Origin: Cyprinodon diabolis
Lineage: Eukaryota > Chordata > Actinopteri > Cyprinodontiformes > Cyprinodontidae
DNA length: 64,000 nucleotides
Reading direction: 5' to 3'
Assembly (NCBI GenBank): GCA_030533445.1
Contig: CM060069.1
Location: forward strand, 4,694,716 to 4,758,715
A program made the position numbers and the translations under genes. Below the pieces are notes generated by a model, which was not told the DNA's origin, searched no databases, and was given only the letters and a program-made list of their open reading frames with translations. Positions 52,038-61,400 of the stretch are shown here, piece by piece. The first letter of the stretch is position 1; each line of letters opens with the position of its first letter.

Positions 52038-52936
52038 TTCATTCTCTCCATCTCCCCGTTAGACTGTGGATGATAACCAGAGGTTAGAGAGGACTTACAG
52101 TTTAAACCTGAAATGAAGGCTTTCCAGACTTGAGAAATGAACTGTGGGCCGCGGTCAGAGAGAATTTCCTGTGGGATGCCATGGAGCCGGAAAACATGCT
52201 TCACCAGAAGCTGTGCCGTCTGGAAAGCCATGGGAAGTTTTCTGAGGGGAATTAAATGACAAGACTTGGAGAAACGGTCGACTATGGTTAAAATGGTGGA
52301 CATACCTCTGGAAATCGGGAGACGAGTGACAAAATCTACGGCAATATGAGACCAGGGACGGGTAGGAACAGGTAGAGGATGCAGCAGGCCAGAAGGTGGT
52401 TGGTGAGAGGTTTTGTTTCTGGCACAGATGGGACATGCCAAAACATACTCTTTTACGTCCTTGTGTAAGGATGGCCACCAGAAACGTCTTGTAATCAGGG
52501 CTATTGTTCTGCTCACTCCAGGATGGGAGGAAAATTTAGCTGCATGCATCCACTGGATCAGGGGGGATCTGACAGAAGACGGAACATAGGTTTTATTTGG
52601 AGGGCCGTTACCTGGGTCAGGTTCAGAGGCAAGGGCAGAGTTGATGAGATCAGTGATCTCCCAGGAAACCACTCCTACAGTACAGGAGGCAGGAAGAACA
52701 GGCTCGGGCGTCTCAGGTTGATCAGCAGAGTAAAGACGAGAGAGAGAATCGGGCTTGACGTTCTTGGAACCAGGTCTGTAAGAGATTATGAGATTGAATC
52801 GGGAGAAGAATAATGACCATCTAGAATGACGTGGGTTAGCTTGTTTGGCGGATTGGAGATAGGCCAGGTTTTTATGGTCTGTCCAGACCAAAACTGGATG
52901 TTCGGCCCCCTCGAGCCAGTGTCTCCACTCCTCCAA
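51971..52936 (-). pseudogene. RNase H C-terminal part and integrase catalytic core
   Basis: A 321-residue open segment. TDHKNL (residues 19-24) belongs to RNase H. The integrase zinc-binding HHCC follows: H131, H138, C168 and C171. The catalytic triad is present as D201 (AVDFVTRLP), D261 (LSDRGPQF) and E297 (SNGEMER), with the canonical 35 residues between the last two. All catalytic residues are intact; damage lies outside this segment. The open frame begins where RNase H continues from the upstream TGA, and it runs off-frame after residue 300. Confidence 0.92.
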
Positions 52937-53080
52937 GGCGAGTTTGATGGCTAGAAGTTTACGATCTCCGACATCATAGTTTTGCTCCGCTGGTGAGAGT
53001 CTACGAGAAAAAAAGGCACAGGGGTGAATCTTTAGGTCTGAGTCAAGTTGCTGAGATAAAACAGCTCCAACACCAGAGTC

Positions 53081-53719
53081 TCAGGCATCCACCTCTAAGA
53101 TAAATTGTTTAGAGGAATCTGGCTGGATCAGAATGGGAGCTCTAGAAAACAGGGTTTTTAATTTTTCAAAAGCTTTTTGAGCTTCAGGTGTCCATTGAAA
53201 AGTCTTCTTAACCGAAGTCAGGGTTGTGAGAGGTAGAGCTGTTTGACTGTAATTCCGTATGAAGTGTCTGTAAAAGTTTGCAAAACCAAGGAACCTCTGA
53301 AGCTGTTTGCGGTTTTCAGGTGTCGGCCAGTCAAGAACTGCCTTTATCTTGTCTTCGGATGGCTTAACCTGCCCGCCCTCGAGCACAAACCCTAAAAAAG
53401 TGACAGATGGTTGGTGAAATTCACATTTTTCTGCCTTCACAAAGAGCTTGTTTTCCAAAAGTCTCTGAAGGACCAGACGGACATGTTTCTTATGCTCAGA
53501 TAGGTTCTTGGAGTAGATCAAAATGTCGTCAATGTACACAAACACGAATATATTCAAAAAATCTCTGAGGACATCATTGACTAGAGCTTGAAAACAGGCT
53601 GGAGCGTTTGTGAGACCAAAAGGCATGACCAAGTACTCAAATTCACCTAAGGGGGTCTTAAAGGCTGTCTTCCATTCGTCTCCTTCTCTTATCCTAAGAA
53701 GGTGATAAGCATTTCTCAA
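53081..53719 (-). pseudogene. Reverse transcriptase core and start of RNase H
   Basis: A 212-residue open segment of reverse transcriptase. RNAYHLLRI (residues 2-10) follows the first catalytic aspartate; [15 protein letters not shown] (30-44) is the template-binding motif; [13 protein letters not shown] carries the catalytic YIDD at residues 62-65 (53,525-53,536). [14 protein letters not shown] and the connection domain follow. It ends with LEVDA at an in-frame TGA where RNase H begins. Confidence 0.94.
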
Positions 53720-53821
53720 ATCGAGCTTGGTGAAGAATGTCGCACCCTGAGCAGGTTCAAATGCTGATGCCAGTAATGGTAGTGGGTACTTATTTTTGAC
53801 GGTTATCTGGTTAAGACCTCT

Positions 53822-54571
53822 CTAATCTATACAGGGTCGTAGGGAACCATCCTTTTTGCCCACAAAAAAGAAACCAGTACCAAGAGGAGAGGAAGATGGG
53901 CGGATTATCCCAGCAGCCAGAGACTCATTAATATATTTCTCCATGGTCTCACGTTCAGGCTTAGAGATGTTATAAAGTCTACTGCTGGGCATAGGAGCTC
54001 CTGGTAATAATTCAATGGCACAATCATATGGTCTGTGAGGTGGAAGAGACGTAGCACTGACCTTACTGAAGACTTGTGCCAGATCATGATACTCGGAAGG
54101 AACAGAAGTAAGGTCAGGAGAGTCCATCTCCCCCCTACCTCTAGGAAACTGAACAGCGGGAGCTGCAGAACGAAGACATGTCTCGTGACAGGAGGTGGAC
54201 CAAGACTCAATGTGGCGTTCACCCCAGTTGATATGGGGATTATGCCGTTCCAGCCACTCGAATCCAAGCACCAAGGGGGAGCCTGCAGAAGGAAAAACAA
54301 AAAAGGTTAATGTCTCACGATGATTTCCGGGGATCAAAAGTTCTAGAGGTTGTGTTTGATGAGTGACTTGATGGAGTTTCTTTCCATCAATAGCGGATAC
54401 TCTGAGAGGCTTGGATAACGGAACAGTTTCAATCTGTAATTGCTGGACCAGGTTAGAATCAATGAGGTTACTCTCACATCCGGAGTCAATGAAAGCAGAC
54501 AGGGTGAGATTCTGGTTAGAAAAAAAAAGTGTAGCTGGTAACATCAGATGAGGAGCTTTTTCAGTTTTCAA
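53822..54571 (-). pseudogene. Aspartic protease and N-terminal reverse transcriptase
   Basis: A 249-residue open segment. [12 protein letters not shown] has the retropepsin DSG triad (D at residue 29, 54,485-54,487), and [17 protein letters not shown] is the conserved protease C-terminal region. Reverse transcriptase begins after [34 protein letters not shown] runs directly into TAG. That stop replaces the tyrosine codon usual after CID in this family, a one-base change. Confidence 0.93.
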
Positions 54572-54588
54572 ATGGCCCGTCAGACTCC

Positions 54589-55650
54589 TCAGTTCCTCTG
54601 ACGGGCCCTGGCTTTTGACTTAGCCGGGCAAGAAGCAATGAAATGGCCAGTCTCACCACAGTATAGACACAGATTGCCCCTGAATCGTCGTTGTCTTTCC
54701 TCAGGGGTTAGCCTTGTGTGTCCAATCTGCATGGGTTCAACTTCTGCTCCATCTGAGTGAGAGACTTGGACTGGAACAGAAAGAGTCTGGTTTTTAACCT
54801 TTGGCTTGGAAACGGGTTCTGTGGATCCAGAAAAAACAGAAGCATTATTTAATGCAGGGGTTGACAAAGACAAATTCAGAGTTCTTTGTCTAGTGTTGTT
54901 TCTAGTTCGGAGCCTGTTATCCAATCTGATGGTTAAACGAATTAAATCCTCCAAACTATTTGGTTCGTCGATCGTGGCTAGTTCATCCTTGATGTTATCA
55001 TTTAAGGACTTAAAACAAGCACTCTTAAGTGCACATTCGTTCCATCCAGAGGCTGCGGCCTTTACCCGGAAGTCGATGGAAAACTCAGCCACTGTGGAAT
55101 TTCCCTGTCTTAAATTCAGCAGGGCTCGGGAGTCAATAGTTTTATCAGAGTCGTGGTTAAAAACTTGGGAAAACTATGAAATAAACTCGGAAAAAGTACA
55201 AGTGAAACTGGATTCAGAGGAGAACCTTGCCTCCGCCCATTCAAGGGCTCGTCCAGTGAGTTGAGAAAGAATGAATGATATTTTCTTTCTATCATTCGGA
55301 AAACTGCCAGGAGAATGTTCAAAAAGTAATCGACATTGGAACAAAAATCCCTTACAATCTTTTGGGTTACCTGAGAATCTTTCAGGCAGGCTGGGACGGA
55401 ACTCAGGAAATGACGTCACTGCCGGTGACCTTGGAGGCGGAAGTGGATCCGGAACTGGACGTACCGCTGGCGTGGCGTTAGCATTACCCATGTAACTGGC
55501 ATATGTTTGTAGCATCTGATTTTGGTGTTCAATTTTAGTATGCAACTCACGGAGGGTATGCGCATGTCCAAGGATTTGAGCGTCCTGTTCCTCAAGCCTC
55601 CTACGGAGGTGATCTGCTGGGCTTTGTGTTTGGCCGCAGTGTTCTGTCAT
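54589..55650 (-). pseudogene. gag: gag pseudogene (capsid and zinc knuckle)
   Basis: Encoded the structural protein, 353 codons including one internal stop. The chosen ATG at 55,648-55,650 lies in the last six bases of the 5' LTR and its codons run through the primer-binding region. An upstream ATG at 55,686 in the same frame would lie wholly in the LTR. The N-terminal part has a likely coiled coil (DHLRRRLEEQDAQILGH), a proline-rich linker and the start of a capsid domain (RFSGNPKDCKGFLFQC). TAG at 55,174-55,176 interrupts it. The same frame continues with capsid sequence (SGWNECALKSAC, DELATIDEP, LIRLTIRLDNRLR) and ends in a knuckle CX2CX4HX4C (54,628-54,669). The family is that from which mammalian PEG10/RTL genes were domesticated; this copy is broken. 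Confidence 0.92.
55633..55643 (-). promoter_or_regulatory. Primer-binding region, self-complementary to RNA 5' end
   Basis: AACACTGCGGC on the coding strand, one base inside the 5' LTR edge. It pairs 11/11 with the predicted RNA start encoded by the 3' LTR (51,112-51,122) and 10/11 with that of the 5' LTR (56,204-56,214, one CpG-type difference). I do not recognise a 3'-tRNA complement here (no TGG start). Confidence 0.72.
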
Positions 55651-56361
55651 GATGGGTTTTAGTTGCTTAGCCCACATGCAGAACACAACGGAGGCTGGGA
55701 AAAAGGTTTAACAGAGTTTATGGAATGTGCAATAATACAAGTTAGGTACAGGATCTTGAACTGGTCCGGGCTGGTTCACTGAAGTCTGCAGAGATGATAG
55801 TTTGATTAGATAGACAGGCAGATGAGCATGAGTCCTTAGATAATTCAGAATTCTACCTTGACTGAATCCGGGCTTCTCTTTGAGAGAGGAGGAACTGTTG
55901 GGTCCAAAGACTGTTTGTTCAGCAGAGTACACGAGCAGCTGCAGCGTCTAGCTTCTCACTTTGAATGGCTGACCTTGATTAGAGTTTCAGCTCTTCACTA
56001 AGAGCAGCAGGAGAATCCACATAGGAATCTTCAGGTTTGGCTCACCAGGGCAGATTGGCAGGTTAAGCTCATCCAGAGCTTCAGGCTAGAGACAGGTTTC
56101 CTGAGAGACAAAAACAGAAGAGAGTTAGAATCAGATCTCTCTCTAGAGACAACTAAGATTCTTATCAGTTTCGAAGGCTCAGGTCGCTAACCAAACTAAG
56201 GTCAACACTGCGGTGTCGAAGCAAGGTCCAGCAGCTGGTTATGAAGGGGAGGTCTCCTGATTAGTAGATGCATCACAGTTGTGCTGGAAGACTCCAGCTC
56301 CAGGAGACCCACTTCCTCCGCACTCTGCTGGAGGAAGGTGGTACAGCTCCAGATCCCAACA
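55645..56361 (-). repeat. 5' LTR of the retrotransposon
   Basis: A 717-bp LTR, TGTTGGGATC...ATCATGACA on the coding strand. It differs from the 3' LTR by two indels (22 and 4 bp) and numerous substitutions, including damage to the TATA-like site and the AATAAA. It contains the gag start codon in its last six bases. Confidence 0.95.
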
Positions 56362-56366
56362 GAGCC
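56362..56366. repeat. Target-site duplication GAGCC, right copy
   Basis: Matches 50,570-50,574. Confidence 0.93.
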
Positions 56367-56720
56367 CTCTATTAACCAGAGCCCCTTATAAACCAGAGCT
56401 TGTTATAAACCAGAGATCTTTATAAACCACAGCCCTTTATAAACCAGAACCCTTTATAAACCAGTGTGCATTATAAACCAGAGCTCGTGATAAACCAGAG
56501 GTCTTTATAAACCAGAGCTCTTTATAAACCTGATCCCTTTATAAACCAGAGTCCTTTGTAAACCAGAGCCCTTTATTAACCAGAGCCCGTTATAAACCAG
56601 AGCTCGTAATAAACCAGAGCCCTTCATAACCCAAAGCACATTATAAACAAGATATCGTTATAAACCAGAGCTCTTTATAAACCTCAGCCGTTTATAAACA
56701 AGAACCCTTTATAAACCAAA
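56362..56720 (+). repeat. 17-bp satellite array, end of forward arm
   Basis: Twenty-one or so monomers in + orientation, resuming the variant order interrupted by the retrotransposon (CCCTCTATTAACC, then GCTTGTTATAAACC, GATCTTTATAAACC). It stops after CTTTATAAACCAAA at the non-satellite spacer. Confidence 0.93.
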
Positions 56721-58463
56721 TGTGAGACCCTCACAAAGAGTGAAATAGTTTTTACTTACTTGAAAATGAAAATGCAAGTTAAAAGTATTTTAATGTACTG
56801 TAATGGTTATTCAGCCAAATAATATCAGTAGAAATCCGCTGTAGATCGCTAGGATGAGAAACGGAACCTTTCTGTCATAGTCCGTGTTTCCAGGTGCTCC
56901 CTTCCCTCAGAGGAGTTTTGGGAATGAAAGAGAATGGTTCAGTGTTCTTGATCCTGTGATCATTCACTCTGTTTTTCAGGTTAGTACAACAACAACCTCA
57001 ACCTATCCCTTAAGATTCAATAGTTTATGTGAAGTTACTGGAAGACCATTTATGACATTTTTGAGTGCTTTAGATCGAGTTTTAGACACTATAAAAAGTC
57101 TGCGATTTTCGCGGGTTGTGCTGCCGTTATTGCCGTGGCAACGGGCAGCCTTGTGACACTGAAGATGGTTGTTTATATTCATCCACGATATTACTACTGT
57201 TGGTTACCTGATTACTTGACAACACCGGAGTCAGCTTTTGAGCTCTTATGGTTTTTCCGAACAAATTCTTCTCACTCCCTCATTTTTCACTCAATTGAAA
57301 TAAATTTTACAACAAAACGTAGGGATTTTTGTCAGGATTCAGGAAATGTAACCTTAATTTGTGTGGCATTTAGAGTTTTCCGACAGTTTGGCCCAGACGA
57401 CGAAGAAGTCCATACTTCCCCAATAGAAATCCAATGAGAGACTTTCCAAAAATCACATCTGAAAATCCAAAAAGACACATGTTTTCGTATCGCTCCCATT
57501 TCTAAACTGTTTGATGTACAAACATGAAACATGCATCTTCAGACCCTTCTAGCACTCACATTGAAGGAATTTTTTCAATATCATTTATGGTATAGCTGTT
57601 TAGCTGACTTGTTCGGGCATAGGAAAACATTGATTCTGAGAAAAATTCAACCAATTTCTTCAGATTACACTACCAAGGGCTGTTGACACCACACCTAGGT
57701 GTACATTTCTTAATGAAGCTCTAACATTTCTACTTTAATAATGCATCTGCTAACCTCATAAGCAGATGCTTTGCTTCTGTCAACTTCCAGGTAAACAGAT
57801 ACTTTTAGAGTTTTTCTTCTAGTTAATCAACTTTAACTAAATGTTTTGCTTTTAAGATGAGTGTCTCTGCCAAATGATTCTACACTACAAAATCTTCAGA
57901 TGATTCTACTTTTTTCATTTGTTTGAAGTTTCTCGATACTTCGTATCACATTGTCATATGTTCCTCAGCTAATCTGTGCTTATTTTCCTTCTTGCAGTTT
58001 CTTAAGCTAATTTATCTTTTTTCATTCAACAAAAGCATTCCCACTTTGATGTTTCTCCGAAACAGCTTTTTCTAGTTAATTTTATTTTTCATTAAATAAT
58101 AGAGATGCAGATAAATAGAAATAAACAGATCTCAGATAAGATCGGAGGTGTATCTATAACTACGCAACCATTTTCATAAAATAAGGTTATGCAGTCCCTA
58201 TGTTAAATTAATTCATTAACTTTATTTTAATAAAAAACAAAATAAAATAGCACAATATCACATCAAGATCCCCAATAAACCTGCTTTTCAGTTGACTGCA
58301 GGCCCACAAACGTCACCCTCAGCACGGCAGTAGTCCCAAGCGCCACCTGGTGCTGTTCCGGGTACATTGCAGTTCTTTTTGAAATAAATAAACTGGCCTC
58401 AGGAAATACAACGTGTTTCACACAGGAATCACACAGGAATCACGCAGGAAACCGTCCATTTCC
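56721..58463. other. Non-satellite spacer between inverted satellite arms
   Basis: 1.74 kb, AT-rich in its second half, unlike anything else in the window. It begins TGTGAGACCCTCAC, a small hairpin. Short reading frames exist on both strands (for example ATG 57,165 to stop 57,437 on +, 90 residues; 57,332-57,532 on -, 66 residues). They overlap each other, lack domains I recognise, and are not called as genes. CTATAAAAAG near 57,089 is a TATA-like site upstream of the + frame. An RFX X-box-like motif (57,129-57,142) and a CTCF-like motif (58,340-58,353) are weak single matches. No terminal inverted repeats or target duplication were found, so an origin as a transposon is not shown. Confidence 0.85.
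58418..58450. repeat. 11-bp tandem repeat, three copies
   Basis: TCACACAGGAA twice, then TCACGCAGGAA with one substitution. It lies at the right edge of the spacer, just before the inverted satellite. Confidence 0.85.
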
Positions 58464-58475
58464 AACCAGTGCCCA

Positions 58476-61400
58476 CTGTATAAAGGGCTCTGGTTTATAA
58501 AAGGCTCTGGTTTATAACCGGCATTGGTTTATAAAGGGCTTTGGTTTGTAAAGGGCTCTGGTTTATAAAGGCCTCTGATCTATAAAGGGCTCTGGTTTAT
58601 AAAGAGCATCAGTTTATAACGGGCTCTGGTTTATAAAGGGGTTTGGTTTATAGAGAGCTCCAGTTTTAATAGGGCTCTGGTTCATAAAGGGCTTTGGTTT
58701 ATAGCGGGCTTTGGGTTATAAAGGGCTCTGCTTTATTACTAGCTCTGGTTTATAACGGGCTTTGGTTTATAAAGAGCACTAATTTATCTAGGGCTCTGTT
58801 TTATAAAGTGCTCTGGTTTATAACAGGCTCTGGTTTATTAAAACATCTGGCTTATAAAGGGCTCTGGTTTATAAAGGGAACTGGTTTATATCAGGCTGTG
58901 GTTTATAAAGGGCTATGGATTATAAAGAGCTCTGGTTTATAACGGGCTCTGGTTTATAAAGGGCTTTGGTTTATAAAGAGCTCTGCTTTATATTGGGCTC
59001 TGGTTTATAAAGGGCTTTGGTTTATAACAGGCTCTGGTTTATACCGGGCTTTGGTTTATAAAAGGCTCTGGTTTATAACGGGCTCTGGTTTATAAAAGGT
59101 TCTGGTTTATAACGGGCTCTGGTTTATAACCGGCTTTGGTTCATAAAGGGCTCTAGTTTATAAAGGGCTCTGGTTTATAAAGGGCTTTGGTTTATAAATG
59201 GCTCTGGTTTAAAAGAGCTCTGGTTTATAACATGCTCTGGTTTATAAAGAGCTTTGTTTTATAAAGGGCTCTGGTTTACAAAGGCATCTGGTTAATAAAG
59301 GGCTCTTGTTTATAAAAAGCTCTGGTTTATAAAGTGCTCTGGTTTATAAAGGGCTCTGTTTTCTAAAGGGCTCTGGTTTATAAAGACCGTCAGTTTATAA
59401 CCGGCTCTGGTTTATAAAGGGCTTTGGTTTATAGCCAGCTTTGGGTTATAAAGACCTCTGCTTTATTACGAGCTCTGGTTTATAACGGGCGTTGGTTTAT
59501 AAAGAGCCCTAATTTATCTAGGGCTCTGTTTTATAAAGGGCTCTGGTTTATAACAGGCTCTGGTTTATTAAGAGATCTGGTTTATAAAGGGCTTTGGTTT
59601 ATGACCGACATTGGTTTATAAAGTGCTCTGGTTTATAAAGGGAACTGGTTTATAACAGGCTCCGGTTTATAAAGGGCTATGGATTATAAAGAGCTCTGGT
59701 TTATAACGGGCTCTGGTTTATAAAGGGCTTTGGTTTATAAAGAGCTCTGCTTTATATTAGGCTCTGGTTTATAAAGGGCTTTGGTTTATAACAGGCTCTG
59801 GTTTATACCGGGCTTTGGTTTATAAAGGGCTCTGGTTTCTAAAGGGCTCTGGTTTATAAAGGGCTTTGGTGTATAAATGGCTCTGGTTTATAAAGGGCTC
59901 TGGTTCATAACAGGCTTTGGTTTATAAAGGGCTCTGGTTTATAAAGGGCTCTGGTTTATAAAAGGCTCTGGTTTATAACCGGCATTGGTTTATAAAGGGC
60001 TGCGATTTGTAAAGGACTCTGATTTATAAAGGGCTCTGATCTAAAAAGGGCTCTGGTTTATAAAGAGCATCAGTTTATAACGGGCTCTGGTTTATAAAGG
60101 GCTTTGGTTTATAGAGAGCTCCAGTTTATATAGGGCTCTGGTTCATTAAGGGCTTTGGTTTATAGCGGGCTTTGGGTTATAAAGGGCTCTGCTTTATTAC
60201 TAGCTCTGGTTTATAACGGGCTTTGGTTTATAAAGAGATCTGGTTTATAAAGGGCTCTGGTTTATAAAGGGAACTGGTTTGTAACAGGCTGTGGTTTATA
60301 AAGGGCTATGGATTATAAAGAGCTCTGGTTTAAAACGGGCTCTGGTTTATAAAGGGCTTTGGTTTATAACTGGCTCTGGTTTATACCGGGCTTTGGTTTA
60401 TAAAAGGCTCTGGTTTATAACTGGCTCTGGTTTATAAAAGGTTCTGGTTTATAACGGGCTCTGGTTTATAACCGGCTCTGGTTAAAAAACGGATTTGGTT
60501 TATAAAGGGCTCTAGTTTATGAAGGGCTCTGTTTTATAAAGAGCTATGGTTTATAAAGAGCTTCAGTTTATAACGGGCTCTGGTTTATAAAGGGCTTTGG
60601 TTTATAGAGAGCTCCGGTTTATATAGGGCTCTGGTTTATAAAAGGCTTTGGTTTATAGAGAGCTCCAGTTTATATAGGGCTCAGGTTTATAAAGGGCTTT
60701 GGTTTATAGAGGGCTTTGGGCTATAAAGGGCTCTGCTTTATTACGAGCTCTGGTTTATAACGGGCGTTGGTTTATTAAGAGATCTGGTTTATGAAGGGCT
60801 TTGTTTTATGACCGACATTGCTTTATAAAGGGCTCTGGTTTATAAAGGGAAGTGGTTTATAACAGGCTCTGGTTTATAAAGGGCAATGGATTATAAAGAG
60901 CTCTGGTTTATAACGGGCTCTGGTTTATAAAGGGCTTTGGTTTATAAAGAGCTCTGCTTTATATTAGACTCTGGTTTATAAAGGGCTTGGGTTTATAACA
61001 GGCTCTGGTTTATACCGGGCTTTGGTTTATAAAGGGCTCTGGTTTCTAAAGGGCTTTGGTTTATAAATGGCTCTGGTTAATAACGGGCTCTGGTTCATAA
61101 CGGGCTTTGGTTTATAAAGGGCTCTGGTTTATAAAGGGCTCTGGTTTATTAAGAGATCTGGTTTATAAAGGGCTCTGTTTTATAACGGGCTCGGGTTTAT
61201 AAAGGGCTCTGGTTTATAAAAGGCTCTGGTTTATAACCGGCATCTGTTTATAAAGGGCTTTGATTTGTAAAGGGCTCTGGTTTATAAATGGCTCTGATCT
61301 ATAAAGGGCTCAGGTTTATAAAGAGCATCAGTTTATAATGGGCTCTGGTTCATAAAGGGCTTTGGTTTATAGCGGACTTTGGGTTATAAAGGGCTGTGCT

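Larger units (their letters stand above)
51277..54619 (-). pseudogene. pol: pol pseudogene (PR-RT-RNase H-IN-chromodomain)
   Basis: Encoded the replication enzymes of the element. The frame opens at 54,619, is -1 relative to gag, and overlaps the gag end by 31 nt. One frame can be followed to about 52,037, broken by TAG at 53,822-53,824 in reverse transcriptase and TGA at 53,081-53,083 at the start of RNase H. A frameshift near 52,037 moves it into a second frame, a second near 51,711 into a third, and TGA at 51,433-51,435 plus TAG at 51,418-51,420 interrupt the chromodomain. The terminal stop at 51,277-51,279 lies inside the polypurine tract. Domain content and order are those of Ty3/Gypsy chromoviruses. 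The lesions rule out a functional polyprotein. Confidence 0.93.
50575..56361 (-). mobile_element. Ty3/Gypsy LTR retrotransposon, Tf1/sushi-like, inactivated
   Basis: A complete but dead element of 5,787 bp, read on the minus strand. In transcription order: 5' LTR (55,645-56,361), primer-binding region, gag with a CCHC zinc knuckle, pol with protease, reverse transcriptase, RNase H, integrase and chromodomain, a polypurine tract, and the 3' LTR (50,575-51,265). A 5-bp GAGCC duplication flanks it. Domain order (integrase after RNase H), the C-terminal chromodomain and the self-complementary primer region place it with the vertebrate Tf1/sushi chromoviruses. No env frame is present. Five in-frame stops and two frameshifts, plus LTR divergence, show an old insertion. 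It lies within the satellite and shares LTR ancestry with the solo LTR at 47,177. Confidence 0.95.

Noticed and set aside
54035..55495. + strand frames opposite gag and protease
   Set aside because: No recognisable domains, and they lie antisense to well-supported gag and pol sequence.
55620..55644. Conventional tRNA primer-binding site
   Set aside because: The bases after the LTR do not start with TGG and I recognise no tRNA 3' end; the self-complementary reading fits better.
50575..56361. An env gene, which would make the element a retrovirus-like errantivirus
   Set aside because: The pol frame ends directly at the polypurine tract, leaving no room for env.
1..56720. CRISPR-like array of short direct repeats
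   Set aside because: Repeats are contiguous 17-bp units with no unique spacers, no cas genes and a eukaryotic context.
57135..57437. Protein-coding host gene in the spacer
   Set aside because: Short, no known domain, overlapped by a frame on the other strand, no splice structure I can support; kept only as an observation.
56721..58463. DNA transposon occupying the whole spacer
   Set aside because: No terminal inverted repeats, no target duplication and no transposase-like frame were seen.
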